Shown: positions 21,127 through 32,135 of the stretch, piece by piece
How positions within the stretch are numbered: position 1 is the stretch's first letter
Layout: every line of letters starts with the position of its first letter
Assembly: GCA_029168955.1 (NCBI GenBank)
Contig: JAPDOI010001225.1
Location: 62,001 to 126,000 of the forward strand
Direction of reading: 5' to 3'
Length of the DNA: 64,000 nucleotides
Origin: Aplectana chamaeleonis
Taxonomy: Eukaryota; Nematoda; Chromadorea; Rhabditida; Cosmocercidae
Position numbers and translations under genes: made by a program
Notes under the pieces: generated by a model
The model's input: the letters and a program-made list of their open reading frames with translations, nothing else
Databases searched by the model: none
Told to the model about the DNA's origin: nothing

Positions 21127-22690
21127 CCCTACCTGCACACCCCTACTGGGTCCTGCACACGATCCATGATGTCCTGCACACTTCTACTGATGTCCTGCAC
21201 ACATTCTACGACGTCCTGCACACCCCTACTGGTATCCTGCACACGATCCATCATGTCCTGAACGCTCCTACTGAGGTCCTGCACACATTTTACGACGTCC
21301 TGCACACCCCTACTGGGTCCTGCACACGATCCATGATGTCCTGCACTCTTCTACTGATGTCCTGCACACATTCTACGACGTCCTGCACACCCCTACTGGG
21401 TCCTGCACACGATCCATGATGTCCTGCACGCTCCTACTGAGGTCCTGCACACATTCTACGACGTCATGCACACCCCTACTGGGTCCTGCACACGATCCAT
21501 GATGTCCTGCATACTTCTACTGATGTCCTTCACACATTCTACGACGTCCTGCACACCCCTACTGGTATCCTGCACACGATCCATCATGTCCTGCACGCTC
21601 CTACTGAGGTCCTGCACACATTTTACGACGTCCTGCACACTACTGGTATCCTGCACACTCCTACTGAGGTCCTGCACACATTCTACGACGTCCTGCACAC
21701 TACTGGTATCCTGCACACTCCTACTGAGGTCCTGCACACATTCTACGACGTCCTGCACACCCCTACTGGGTCCTGCACACGATCCATGATGTCCTGCACA
21801 CATTCTACGACGTCCTGCACACCCCTACTGGTATCCTGCACACGATCCATCATGTCCTGCACGCTCCTACTAGGGTCCTGCACACATTTTACGACGTCCT
21901 GCACACCCCTACTGGGTCCTGCACACGATCCATGATGTCCTGCACACTTCTACTGATGTCCTTCACACATTCTACGACGTCCTGCACACCCCTACTGGTA
22001 TCCTGCACACGATCCATCATGTCCTGCACGCTCCTACTAAGGTCCTGCACACATTTTACGACGTCCTGCACACTACTGGTATCCTGCACACTCCTACTGA
22101 GGTCCTGCACACATTCTACGACGTCCTGCACACCCCTACTGGGTCCTGCACACGATCCATGATGTCTTGCACACTTCTATTGATGTCCTGCACACATTCT
22201 ACGACGTCCTGCACACCCCTACTGGTATCCTGCACACGATCCATCATGTCCTGCACTCTCCTACTAAGGTCCTGCACACATTTACGACGTCCTGCACACT
22301 ACTGGTATCCTGCACACTCCTACTGAGGTCCTGCATACATTCTACGACGTCCTGCACACCCCTACTGGGTCCTGCACACGATCCATGATGTCCTGAACAC
22401 TTCTACTGATGTCCTGCACACATTCTACGACGTCCTGCACACCCCTACTGGTATCCTGCACACGATCCATCATGACCTGCACGCTCCTAATAAGGTCCTG
22501 CACACATTTTACGACGTCCTGCACACTACTGGTATCCTGCACACTCCTACTGAGGTCCTGCACACATTCTACGACGTCATGCACACCCCTACTGGGGTCC
22601 TGCACACGATCCATGATGTCCTGCACGCTCCTACTGAGGTCCTGCATACATTCCATGACGTACTGCATACTCTTATTGCGGGCTCGCAGA
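21127..22690. repeat. 21-bp tandem array B (inverse orientation)
   Basis: About 75 units of the same family as array A, read as GTCCTGCACA + variable bases. Some units are shortened (CACACTACTGGTATCCTGCA), so the frame changes. The local higher-order block includes a CACGATCCATGATGTCCTGC unit. Long open frames here are repeat by-products. Confidence 0.9.
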
Positions 22691-23075
22691 GTTAACCGAC
22701 ACTTCAGCACACCCTGTGACGTCTTCTTTACGACGGTGGGCATGGTACGAACACGCGCCGTGCTCAAAATCATCCCTTCTGCACAGCGTCCACTTCTGAT
22801 CCAGACGTTCAGAGTACACCACACTAGAGAGGAAGTCATGTATATGGAGTCACTAATAGAACAATGACTGGTACGAAAAAACCCGTCATTTTTATGAACT
22901 AATCTCGAGAGGCCGGTTTCCGAGTTTGGACCGCCCGTTAGGAGCCCAGAAGTCATTATTGTGAGTTCTGTTAATTATTTTCGGCATTCCTGTGGCCGAT
23001 TACCTCTAGTAACAAACTTTCAAGCGATTTGGTCCACGCCTTCCAAAAAAATGGAATTTGACGGACGGAGGGTCA

Positions 23076-23636
23076 GGCGGAGGCGGAGGCGAAGGCGGTG
23101 GCGGTGGCGGAGGCGGAGGCGGTGGCGGTGGCGGTGGCGGTGGCGGTGGCGGTGGCGGTGGCGGAGGCGGAGGCGGAGGCGGAGACGGAGGCGGAGGCGG
23201 AGACGGAGACGGAGGCGGAGGCGGAGGCGAAGGTAGAGGCGGAGGCGGAGGCGGAGGCGGAGGCGGAGGCGGAGGCGGAGGCGGAGGCGGAGGCGGAGGC
23301 GGAGGCGGAGGCGGAGGCGGGAGGCGGAGGCGGAGGCGGAGGCGGAGGCGGAGGCGGAGGCGGAGGCGGAGGCGGAGGCGGAGGCGGAGGCGGAGGCGGA
23401 GGCAGAGGCGGAGGCGGAGTGCGGAGGCGGGGGCGGAGGCGGAGGCGGAGGCGGAGGCGGAGGCGGAGGCGGAGGCGGAGGCGGAGGCGGAGGCGGAGGC
23501 GGAGGCGGAGGCGGAGGCGGAGGCGGAGGCGGAGGCGGAGGCGAAGGCGGAGGCGGAGGCGGAGGCGGAGGCGGAGGCGGAGGCGGAGGCGGAGGCGGAG
23601 GCGGAGGCGGAGGCGGAGGCGGAGGCGGAGGCGGTG
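23076..23636. repeat. (GGCGGA)n expanded hexanucleotide tract
   Basis: About 560 bp, almost pure GGCGGA (also GGCGGT and GGAGAC variants at the left end). It is the same tract as at 14694-14732 and 25053-25272 but inverted and far longer. Its G-rich strand is the plus strand here. It gives artefactual poly-Gly, poly-Arg and Ala-Glu frames. Confidence 0.95.
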
Positions 23637-23849
23637 GTGTAGAACGTTTTTGCGTACTTTGAGAGATCATAACTTTGGGAAGCGGGGACCAGTTAGATTG
23701 AAAAATTGCACACATATGTAAATTCTTACAGCGCATCGAATGGTGTACACCTCATGCCTCTGTTGACGGTATAAATAGGTGATCTCGCTGTAGGGCATCC
23801 GCGCGGGAAGTGATCAAAGCCAAATCCTGGTGCGCGCTTCGCGCTCACC

Positions 23850-24815
23850 ACAATTCTCAAAACCGCACCACTCCTATGATAGTGACGCCCCACCCTGCGA
23901 GTAGCGGAGAAATGGAGAATGCGTCTTGCCTACCGTTTCGGGAACACCTTCACTATGACTTTACCCCAAACTTCCTAATTGAACACCGTCACTGGCAACT
24001 CAGTTAAACAGCGTTTCAGTCAAATAGCAATGCATAGCTGAATTCCATGTGAAAAATTGCACCGGACCTCAGACCTCCCTGTGGGGCCCTACCCAGCGCC
24101 GAGCCCTGTATGGCACTGATTGATATGGGACATCTGATAATTTATCGATTTTTGACGTGGTAATATTTTTCTTTTCAATATTTTAACGAAATGGAGAATT
24201 AACGTGTTAACTCATTGATGGGTTAACACGGTTTTTTTCCGAAAATTAACGATCAACGCTTAACGAAAAAAATTTTATTAACGCACACCCCTGATGCACA
24301 CCCTACTAACCCACGAGCTCGAGTGCTGCTCACTGTTAAGGTTATGGCGGCAGATTTGTTTCGAGCGCTCTGATAAAAACAGCCCACTTCCCGCCGGCCA
24401 AGTCGGCCTAGTCGACTTCGCGCGGCCCCAATTTTGTGGGCGTGGCTTGGCGCCCAACTTTCCGCGGAGAGAGGGGCTTTCCCTTCTTTCCGCGGAGTGT
24501 CGGCGGGCAGTCGGCTATTCCTGGGGGTCATGGAACACTCACTTATCGATTCCCACATTGGAATCATCATTGCACCACATACTAGAGTGGAGCCAATTGA
24601 CAATCGCTGATTAGAGAACACTGTGTTGATTCACTCTTTCCAAAACCCGCGCTGTGACGCTGGCCTTGGGCAGGTGAACCACTGTCCGTTAATGGCTTCT
24701 GCGAATGGGAAGACTGCAAGAACCAGTGAGTGTAGGAAGCTTTCCCGTAGAAGCTCACTCCTTGCTTGTCAAGAGCAGTTCAAAATGAAGTTAACACCAG
24801 GGAATTTCGAAATTT
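23850..24815. other. unique spacer between composite copies 2 and 3
   Basis: No supported gene. 24130-24290 is AT-rich with GTTAACAC/GTTAAC motifs. The overlapping frames at 24253-24621 lack any family motif or splice support. Confidence 0.35.
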
Positions 24816-25052
24816 TGTTTAAAGGCAGTGCTCACGATGAAAATTGTGGTGAGCGCGAAGCGCTCACCAGGATTTGGCTTTGATCTTTTCCCGCGCGGAT
24901 GCCCTACAATGAGATCACCTGTTCATACCGTCCCCATAGGTATGAGCTGTACACCATTCGATGCGCTACAAGAAATTACATATGTGTGCAACTTTTCATC
25001 CCAACTGGTCCCCGCTTTCTAAAGTTATGACCTCTCAAAGTACGCAAAAACG

Positions 25053-25272
25053 TTCTCCACCACCGCCTCCGCCTCCGCCTCCACCACCGCCTCCGCCTCC
25101 GCCTCCGCCACCGCCTCCGCCTCCGCCTCCGCCTCCGCCTCCGCCTCCGCCTCCGCCTCCGCCTCCGCCTCCGCCTCCGCCTCCGCCTCCGCCTCCGCCT
25201 CCGCCTCCGCCTCCGCCTCCGCCTCCGCCTCCGCCTCCGCCTCCGCCTCCGCCTCCGCCTCCACCTCCGTCC
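25053..25272. repeat. (GCCTCC)n hexanucleotide tract
   Basis: About 35 units, with a few CCACCG interruptions in the first 50 bases. Both flanks match those of the tracts in copies 1 and 2. Confidence 0.95.
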
Positions 25273-25649
25273 GTCGAAAACCATTTTTTTGGAAGGCGTG
25301 GACCAAATCGCTGGAAAATTGTTCACTAGAGGTACTCGGCCACGGGAATAACGAAAATAATTCTCAGAACTCACCATAATGACTTCTGGGCCCGTAACCG
25401 GCGGTTCAAACTCGGAAACCGGCCTCTCAAGATTAGTTTATAAAAATGAAGGGTTTTTTCGTTATCAGTCATTGTTTTTCTTAGAGACTCCATATAAATA
25501 CCTTGCTCTCTGGGGTGGTGTACTCTAAACGTCCGGCTTGGAAGAGGACGCTGTGCGGAAGGGTTGTTTTTGAGCGTGGCGCGTGTTTGTACCATGCGCA
25601 CCAAAGATAAGAAGTCGTCGCAGGGTGTGCTGAAGTGTCGGTTGACGAT

Positions 25650-27430
25650 GCTAGAACCGCAGTAGGAGTATGCAGGACGTCGTGGAACTACAGCAACCCC
25701 TCGGTAGAGGTGTGCGGGACGCCGTAGAATGTGCAGGACCTTAGTAGGAGTGTGCAGGACATCATGGAACCTGTGCAGGACCGCAGTAGGGGTGTGCAGG
25801 ACGTCGTAGAATGTGTGCAGGGCCTCAGTAGGGGTGTGCAGGACCTTAGTAGGAGTGTGCAGGACCTTAGTAGGAGTGTGCACGACATCATGGGACCTGT
25901 GCAGGACCCCAGTACGGGTGTGCAGGACGTCGTAGAATGTGTGCAGGACCTCAGTAGTAGTGTGCAGGACATCATGGAACGTGTGCAGGACCTTAGTAGG
26001 AGTGTGCAGGACATCATGGAACCTGTGCAGGACCCCAGTAGGGGTGTGCAGGACGTCGTAGAATGTGTGCAGGACCTCAGTAGGAGTGTGCAGGACCTTA
26101 GTAGGAGTGTGAAGGACACCATGGGACCTGTGCAGGACACCAGTAGTGGTGTGCAGGACCTCAGTAGGACTGTGCAGGACATTATGGGACCTGTGCAGGA
26201 CCCCAGTAGGGGTGTGCAGGACGTCGTAGAATGTGTGCAGGACCTCAGTAGGAGTGTGCAGGACCTTAGTAGGAGTGTGCAGGACATCATGGGACCTTTG
26301 CAGGACCCCAGTAGGGGTGTGCAGGACCTCAGTAGGAGTGTGCAGGACATTGTGGGACCTGTGCAGGACCTCAGTAGGAGTGCGCAGGACATCATTAAAC
26401 GTGTGCAGAACCCCAGTAGGGGTGTGCAGGACCTCAGTAGGAGTGTGCAGGACATTATGAAACGTGTGCAAAACCTTAGTAGGAGTGTGCAGGACATCAT
26501 GGGACCTGTGCAGGACCCCAGTAGGGGTGTGCAGGACATCGTAGAATGTGTGCAGAACCTCAGTGGGAGTGTGCAGGACCTTAGTAGGAGTATGCAGGAT
26601 ATCATGGGACCTGTGCAGGACCCCATTAGGGGTGTGCAGGACGTTGTAGAATGTGCGCAGGATCTGAGTAGGAGTGTGCAGGACCTTAGTAGGAGTGTGC
26701 AGGACATCATGGGACCTGTGCAGGACCCCAGTAGGGGTGTGCAGGACCTCAGTAGGAGTGTGCAGGACATTATGGAACGTGTGCAAAACCATAGTAGGAG
26801 GGTGCAGGACAACATGGGACCTGTGTAGGACCCCAGCAGGGGTGTGCAGGACGTCGTAGAATGTGTGCCGAACCTCAGTGGGAGTGTGCAGGACCTCAGT
26901 AGGAGTGTGCAGGACCTTAGTAGGAGTGTGCAGGACATCATGGGACCTGTGCAGGACCCCAGTAGGGGTGTGCAGGACGTCGTAGAATGTGTGCAGGATC
27001 TCAGTAGGAGTGTGCAGGACCTCAATAGGAGTGTGCAGGACATTATGGAACCTGTGCAGGACCCCAGTAGGGGTGTGCAAAACGTCGTAGAAAGTGTGCA
27101 GAACCTCAGTAGGAGTGAGCAGGACGTCGTAGAATGTGTGCAGGACCTCAATAGGAGTGTGCAGGACATCATGGGACCTGTGTAGGACCCCAGTAGGGGT
27201 GTGCAGGACGTCGTAGAATGTGTGCAGGACCTGAGTAGGAGTGTGCAGGACATCATGAAACGTGTGCAAGACCCCTGTAAGGATGAGCAGAACTTCGTGG
27301 AATGTGTGCAGGACATCAGTAGGAGTGTGCAGTACATCATGAAACGTGTGCAAGACCCCTGTAAGGATGAGCAGGACTTCATGGATTGTGTGCTGGATCT
27401 CAGTAGGAGTGTGCAGTACCTCAGTTTAAT
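25650..27430. repeat. 21-bp tandem array C
   Basis: About 84 units, same orientation as array A, again with a four-type 84-bp higher-order period. The last units (27250-27430) are diverged (CCCTGTAAGGATGAGCAG), as is usual at array edges. The minus-strand frame covering it runs 660 residues of LHTPTEV/VLHTFYD-type heptads; this is a consequence of the 21-bp period. Confidence 0.9.
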
Positions 27431-27575
27431 GTTCAGGACACCGTATGCAAGCCAGGCCTCCGAATCTACAAGAACGATAGTTAAGTCCGCCAGAACAGGG
27501 CTACCGTAATCTCACTCGAGTTGGCTCTAAAAATTTCTAAGTTCTGACTCCGAATTCGCTTCATCTTCCCTACAG

Positions 27576-27821
27576 GTGGTGATGTTTTCCTGCTTTGTAG
27601 TCGAGGCAGATCCTCAACTGCTGACCTCTGGAGAAGGACGGTGTGTGAATCAAGACACACCGCTCTTCACTTCTTTTATACTTTACCCTTGGTCAATTTT
27701 GTATCATCTAATTTGTTTACGAGAGCCGAGTAACATTATTCCTAAGATTACTTGTTCCGAAACAGACATATGGGCCGGCGCAGATGAGCCACATCAGCAT
27801 GAACCGGTGAAGTTTGGCTAG
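27576..27821 (+). CDS. 81-residue open frame inside composite copy 3 (doubtful)
   Basis: Starts just after a good acceptor-like CATCTTCCCTACAG (ending about 27572). The segment 27545-27812 is absent at the equivalent place in copy 2, where AAGTTCTGGCTATAGCGACT joins directly. It is therefore an insertion in copy 3 or a deletion in copy 2. The peptide includes AGADEPHQHEPVKFG and EADPQLLTSGEGRC. No family is recognised. Confidence 0.2.
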   Translation: MVMFSCFVVEADPQLLTSGEGRCVNQDTPLFTSFILYPWSILYHLICLREPSNIIPKITCSETDIWAGADEPHQHEPVKFG

Positions 27822-27834
27822 AGCGGCTGACCCT

Positions 27835-28990
27835 AGGTCTATCCTAGACGTGGTGGGGCCACCCAAGATTTATTCATAGAAATGATGAAAAACTCTGATA
27901 AAAGAGGCCTGATACTGCGCCATCAATCATTGTTTTTATTAGAGCTCTACGGAAATACTTCGACTGGTAGCCTCACCAATTGGCCGTTCATTTCATTTCT
28001 GTCTTGAATGGTGCGTGCCCCCCCCCCGTCTAGAATAGTGCCTAGAACCTGTACAATTGGGTCATTTTGAAACTCATTTCTTCATTTTTCGACTTTTGAA
28101 TTCAAAAAGTATATGCCTTGCATCTATTTGTAGGAAGCCGCGTTGCAACAATTATCTTGCAGTCTTAGCAGCAGAGCGGTTGTTTCTTCATTTCTACCAC
28201 TATGTTTTCGAAAAAAAACAACAACTTGACTTTTAGAGATTGACGATGTTGTAGAAGGAAACCCTTGAAAAAAGTTGTGAAATTTCTGAAAGTTGGGCTC
28301 CGCAGAAAAGGTCAAGGATTTGGCATTGCTCTAAAATGTAGTGAAATTGTTGAATCGATTTGGCTGTTGTTGGTATATGCAGATTACATAATAATTAAAT
28401 GTAGTGAAATTGTTGCAAACAGATGTGGCAGGAGCTCTATGAATTATCACAGTCAAATCACGCGTCAGAAGGGGTTTTTCTTGGAGCGCATATTGAATCA
28501 AAAAAGAACAAGATTAAGTCTAGCAGCAAAAACGTTTCCATACAACGTGAATCGTGAAAGCGTTGAGGACACGAAGACATACATAGCGTCAGTAGCTAAT
28601 AAATTGCGTTAGATTTCGTTTTCATGATTTTTATGTAATCGGTGAGGGAAGGTCTGGTACCTTAGTGGGAACTACACTGATAAGGCAGAATAGCATTCGG
28701 AAACCTTATTTCTAGCCCATAAGGCGACGTTTCGTTCAGCATTGTTGACTGAGGATTATTATTTTTTTCTTTTTGTCTTCATTCGCTCGCCAGAGGACCT
28801 TCTGACGCGTGATTTGACTGTGATAATAATTCATAAAGCTCCTGCCAAATCTGTTTGCAACAATTTCACTACATTTAATGATTATGTAATCTGCATATAC
28901 CAACAACAGCCAAATCGATTCAACAATTTCACTACATTTTAGAGCAATGCCAAATCCTTGACCTTTTCTGCGGAGCCCAACTTTCAGAAT
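27835..28990. repeat. foldback of composite copy 3, right arm truncated
   Basis: The left arm 27835-28470 matches 16170-16880. The loop 28480-28735 is the reverse complement of the loop in the 16.2-17.9-kb foldback. The right arm (28740-28990) stops at CCCAACTTTCAGAA, about 450 bases short. Loop inversion between copies is expected from recombination across the arms. Confidence 0.75.
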
Positions 28991-29456
28991 TGTTTTCTGT
29001 TTTTCCACCTATTTCTAGAACGGCCCCATGCTGATTCCAATGATGTCTCTGAAATCATAAAAAAACTTCTGGAAACGGAGTTATGGTCCCTCGAAGATTG
29101 AGCTAAGGAAACATGGTGGACGAGTTGTCCGAGGCTTGTAACTTCCGTCTTTTGCAGCCAATGTACGCGAGCTGACCTGAGTTAAGAGAGAAGTTGGGAA
29201 TGAAGGGAAGAACGGGGCTAATGATTGGAAATCATCGCTCATCTCACGATCTCGAGCATTCATTTTTTCACGTCGGTGGGCGTGTGTTGCGCTTTTGTTG
29301 TTTGCCTTGCGCTCAGAGTGGCAACTTGGAGCTCTTTTGGAGCTTTTCCTGGCTCGTTTTCATGCGTTCTTTCACGTCAACGTTACAGTGTGCCCCTTCA
29401 CTACCCATTCCTAATGGAAACTGAAACACATTTTTTATCGTGAACACTGCCTTTAA

Positions 29457-29940
29457 AGGCACAGAACACCCAAAAAATCAATTTTTAGATTTCATGCTTA
29501 TCATGGAGGGAGTAACACGCTGATCACAGCGGTATCTCTGAAATCGTCCAAGACCCCCTTTGAGCAGAATTATGGCTCTTCAAAGATGCCTAAATTTTGA
29601 GGGTGAAAAATTGGTGGACGAGTTGTCTCAGGCCTGTATTTCTCTTCATTCGCAATCGTTGCGTGAGAAAAAGTCAGGATAAGGAGACAGTCCGGTAGTG
29701 GACTGAAGAACGTCGACTTCTTGGATTTCATCCATCCATCGAGCCGCTATAGAGTTCGAAAATCGGTTAGGGGGTCGGGCCTGTGGTGGTGAGTGAAGGG
29801 GGTCGGGCCTGTGGTGGTCGCTTATAGCTTGTTTATTTGGAGGAATTGAGATCTCGCATTTGGCACGTGTTATACAGGAGGGGTCTTCTACACAATTACA
29901 TGAAAATCTCAAAATTCATATCTGAGGGTGTACTGTGCCT
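29457..29940. mobile_element. TTAA-flanked element sharing a TTAA with composite copy 3
   Basis: Ends AGGCACAGAACACCC and GGGTGTACTGTGCCT. TTAA lies at 29453-29456 (shared with the composite element) and 29941-29944. Internal sequence resembles 10267-10734. Contains a 30-bp direct duplication (GGGGGTCGGGCCTGTGGTGG) at about 29770-29820. Non-coding. Confidence 0.7.
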
Positions 29941-30142
29941 TTAAGGTGCGTGTTATGGTACCATCCAGTATTGCTCTTGTCTCATGATGTGTTCCTCGAG
30001 CTTCCGGCCTCAATAGGTGTCTAACGCCAACCTTCAGAATTTTTGGAATGGCTTGTATTTTGATCTCGAGCAGACTTAAGGGAACGGCTCCTGATGAACC
30101 CATTCTAAAATCTCGGATGACAGACCTTCGGACACCACTTAA

Positions 30143-30741
30143 AGGCATCGTACACGATGAAAACCATTCTCGGGTTTAGTATTTTTCTTGTTGTTATATC
30201 CCTACAGTGACTGAACGTTGCAAAAAGCTCCCTAAAAAACGTCAACTTTTCAAGAAAAACCCACTTCAAGAAAGCTCAAAACAGTTCCCGCCGACAACAA
30301 CTTGGTATAGTTGCGCGAAGAGCGCAGGGAACACTTTTACGATTCGTTCCTTGGCGCAGCGTTGGAAGCAATTCACCGAGGACGCCATTCAGACGAACGA
30401 TAATTTTTTCTCGAACGAAACTAAAAAGGGTTCCTAACCTGCTGCGTCCATTGCCGTCAGCTGCTTTCGATCGATGTCGAACGTGAAATCGAGTGGCGTG
30501 TCAATTGCGCCCTACGACGCGTCAACGCACGATCGCTGGCAGCGAACACGGAGTTTTGTCCCTTGTAACAATGTATCGACCCCAAGGCCGGCCCCCCAAA
30601 CCCAGGAAGCCCTTTTGTGGTAAGCAAATCTCCATTCAGAGGCGATTTTGAAACTCTAAACTTCCTAAGTGACATTGTTATGACCCGCAAGTCCGATTGA
30701 ACACAAAAGCTGGAAATCGGTTTTCATCGTGTACGATGCCT
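30143..30741. mobile_element. TTAA-flanked element, copy b
   Basis: Ends AGGCATCGTACACGATGAAA and TTTCATCGTGTACGATGCCT, with TTAA at 30139-30142 and 30742-30745. Same terminal family as 3364-3817, different interior. The 76-77-residue frames inside are unsupported. Confidence 0.75.
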
Positions 30742-30749
30742 TTAACAAA

Positions 30750-31370
30750 AATCACCAAGACAATATCAAAAACGACGAAGAAATCGATCGAGTTGAAGAA
30801 GAGGCGAAAAGTCGCAAACGGCGAACTTTGAAAAGATGAATAATTGCGCTATCGTCCTGTAGCATACTTTATTATATATCGGACTTATGACCGAAAATAT
30901 CATATCAAAAGAGAAAATTGATAGTCCCAAAGGAAGCAAAGATATTTAGAAAAAAAGAGATGTCAATAGATTTTTGTCCACTACTGTTTGAATTCTCAGT
31001 GTAACGTGTCTGAAGCAGTTTGACTACCCAATGCTAAATGATTCCTACAGATAATTTCTATGAGTCGCGAGAGTAGAATATTTGAGTCCAGCGTGATCGA
31101 TTTACCCTGTATACAAACTTTCGCCGTCCCAGTTTAACGCCCAAGACCGTTACAGTATTCGGGCTCACACCTATCTCAGGTGAGGTTCCGTCGGAAGTCG
31201 ACAATATTGAAAACTAGAAGTCCCGATAATAGGACATTTGAGTCCGGCGTAGCCGACTCACTCTACGTCTGAAAAAAGTTGGTTCAAGTAATGTGATTGA
31301 CCACTTCACGACGGGCCACAGAGTTATGTGCATGAATGTGAAAAATCCTCCGCAGAATGTTTATAGATGC
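30750..31370. other. AT-rich intergenic sequence
   Basis: Two related segments (ATAGAATATTTGAGTCCAGCGT at about 31072 and AATAGGACATTTGAGTCCGGCG at about 31222) form a diverged direct repeat of about 150 bases. No gene seen. Confidence 0.3.
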
Positions 31371-31374
31371 AAAA

Positions 31375-32135
31375 TCAGTGTTGAATAAGTGGACCTTTAT
31401 TAATATGACGTTTTGTTGACGATTCACGTTCACTAAGAGGGTGTCGCTGCTGACGCTTTACTTGACGCGGAAGAGAGTCCTCCCTTGTATCCTTTTCGAA
31501 CTTTGTTGGCGGTGAAGAAGAAATATCCCAGGACTGAAACATTGTGGACATTAGAAGTTCATAGCTTCCTATTTGGACGAGTGGGGGCATGGAAATCGCC
31601 GACTGTTCTTATGCAATCAACGGATTACCCACATGATTTCTATAACTCTAAAAACACCAAAAACCATGTATAGTGGAGGATTTCAAAACTGCAGCCGAGA
31701 GAGGAGCGATATTGCTCGCAGGTTATGAATCTGTCATATGCGAGTCTTTCGCTCCACGAAATTTCTTACGTACTCAGTCAGCACAAGTGAAGAGCTTCGT
31801 GTGTCTAGTGCAAGCATACGAAGGTGTGTTTGACTGCGATTTTCACGCTGCACCTAATTCAAGATTAAATTGGAGGCATAAAACTCACGAGCTACGCGAA
31901 TTATTGTGAACAGAATACCGATAATGATATCCTCTGAACAGGAGAGAATTTCACACAATTTTCTCAAAAAACATGGCACACGAGACTCACTCATTCTATC
32001 TTTCGTCGCTGTGAAAGGAAAGTAAAGTCCTATGAATGCGAGTATCATGAATATCAGCTGGAATCAAGCCATAATAAACGCTGTGCGAACGAAATACACT
32101 TACCTTGAAAGAATCTGAAATCTTTGTAGAACCTC
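31375..32135 (-). CDS. candidate spliced gene, 3' part, membrane-type protein of unknown family
   Basis: Exons inferred on the minus strand: 32104-32135 (ends TTTCAAG|GTAAGTG), 31889-32057 (acceptor TTCCAG, 46-bp intron), a small exon 31770-31804 (ends TAC|GTAAGA), and a last exon 31375-31602 ending in TGA. Phases agree across all joins; the 35-nt exon is the weakest. The second exon opens with a hydrophobic stretch (LIFMILAFIGLYFPFTA) and has another (EDIIIGILFTIIRVA), with Cys residues between. The last exon is polar and ends in a basic tail rich in R, K, Q and S. A transposon-like segment (CTATGGACGGTGCC at 32196) lies directly upstream, so earlier exons are displaced or missing. No family could be named. 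It may be a real gene or a decaying one. Confidence 0.4.

Larger units (their letters stand above)
17880..23840 (-). mobile_element. composite satellite-bearing element, copy 2 (inverted, with nested insertions)
   Basis: Read on the minus strand it repeats the order of copies 1 and 3: TCTTCCCGCGCGGATGCCC-type flank near 23800, hexanucleotide tract, spacer (GGAAGTGGACGCTGTGCAG near 22790), 21-bp arrays, then a tail matching 27420-27540 of copy 3 (GATTCGGAGGCATGGCTTGC at 17971 against GCAAGCCAGGCCTCCGAATC). It is enlarged by a 42-bp satellite and, inside that, a hAT-like element. The outer end keeps GGTGCGCGCTTCGCGCTCACC but not the TTAA terminus. Confidence 0.7.
24823..29452 (+). mobile_element. 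composite satellite-bearing element, copy 3, intact TTAA termini
   Basis: Bounded by TTAA at 24819-24822 and 29453-29456, with terminal inverted repeats AGGCAGTGCTCACGATGAAAA and TTTTTTATCGTGAACACTGCCT (inverse of AGGCAGTGTTCACGATA). Contents in order: a hairpin GGTGAGCGCGAAGCGCTCACC, flank, (GCCTCC)n, spacer, 21-bp array, 81-residue open frame, foldback (right arm truncated at about 28990), and about 460 bp of tail. No transposase is seen. TTAA duplication points to piggyBac-type mobilisation in trans (inference). Confidence 0.7.

Noticed and set aside
19941..21419. 492-residue MTSSGRREKCFGLL repeat protein and the reverse-strand 358-residue frame
   Set aside because: Same reason: the 42-bp unit is stop-free in several frames. 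No splice or start context and no domain.
23076..23636. Telomeric repeat
   Set aside because: The unit is GGCGGA, not the nematode TTAGGC, and it lies internally with fixed flanks.
23020..25377. Poly-Pro, poly-Arg, poly-Gly and Ala-Glu frames over the hexanucleotide tracts
   Set aside because: Pure (GGCGGA)n translation in different frames.
25371..27353. 660-residue frame of VLHTPTE/VLHTFYD heptads, and 564-residue frame
   Set aside because: By-product of the 21-bp array; overlapping long frames exist on both strands with no sign of preference for one.
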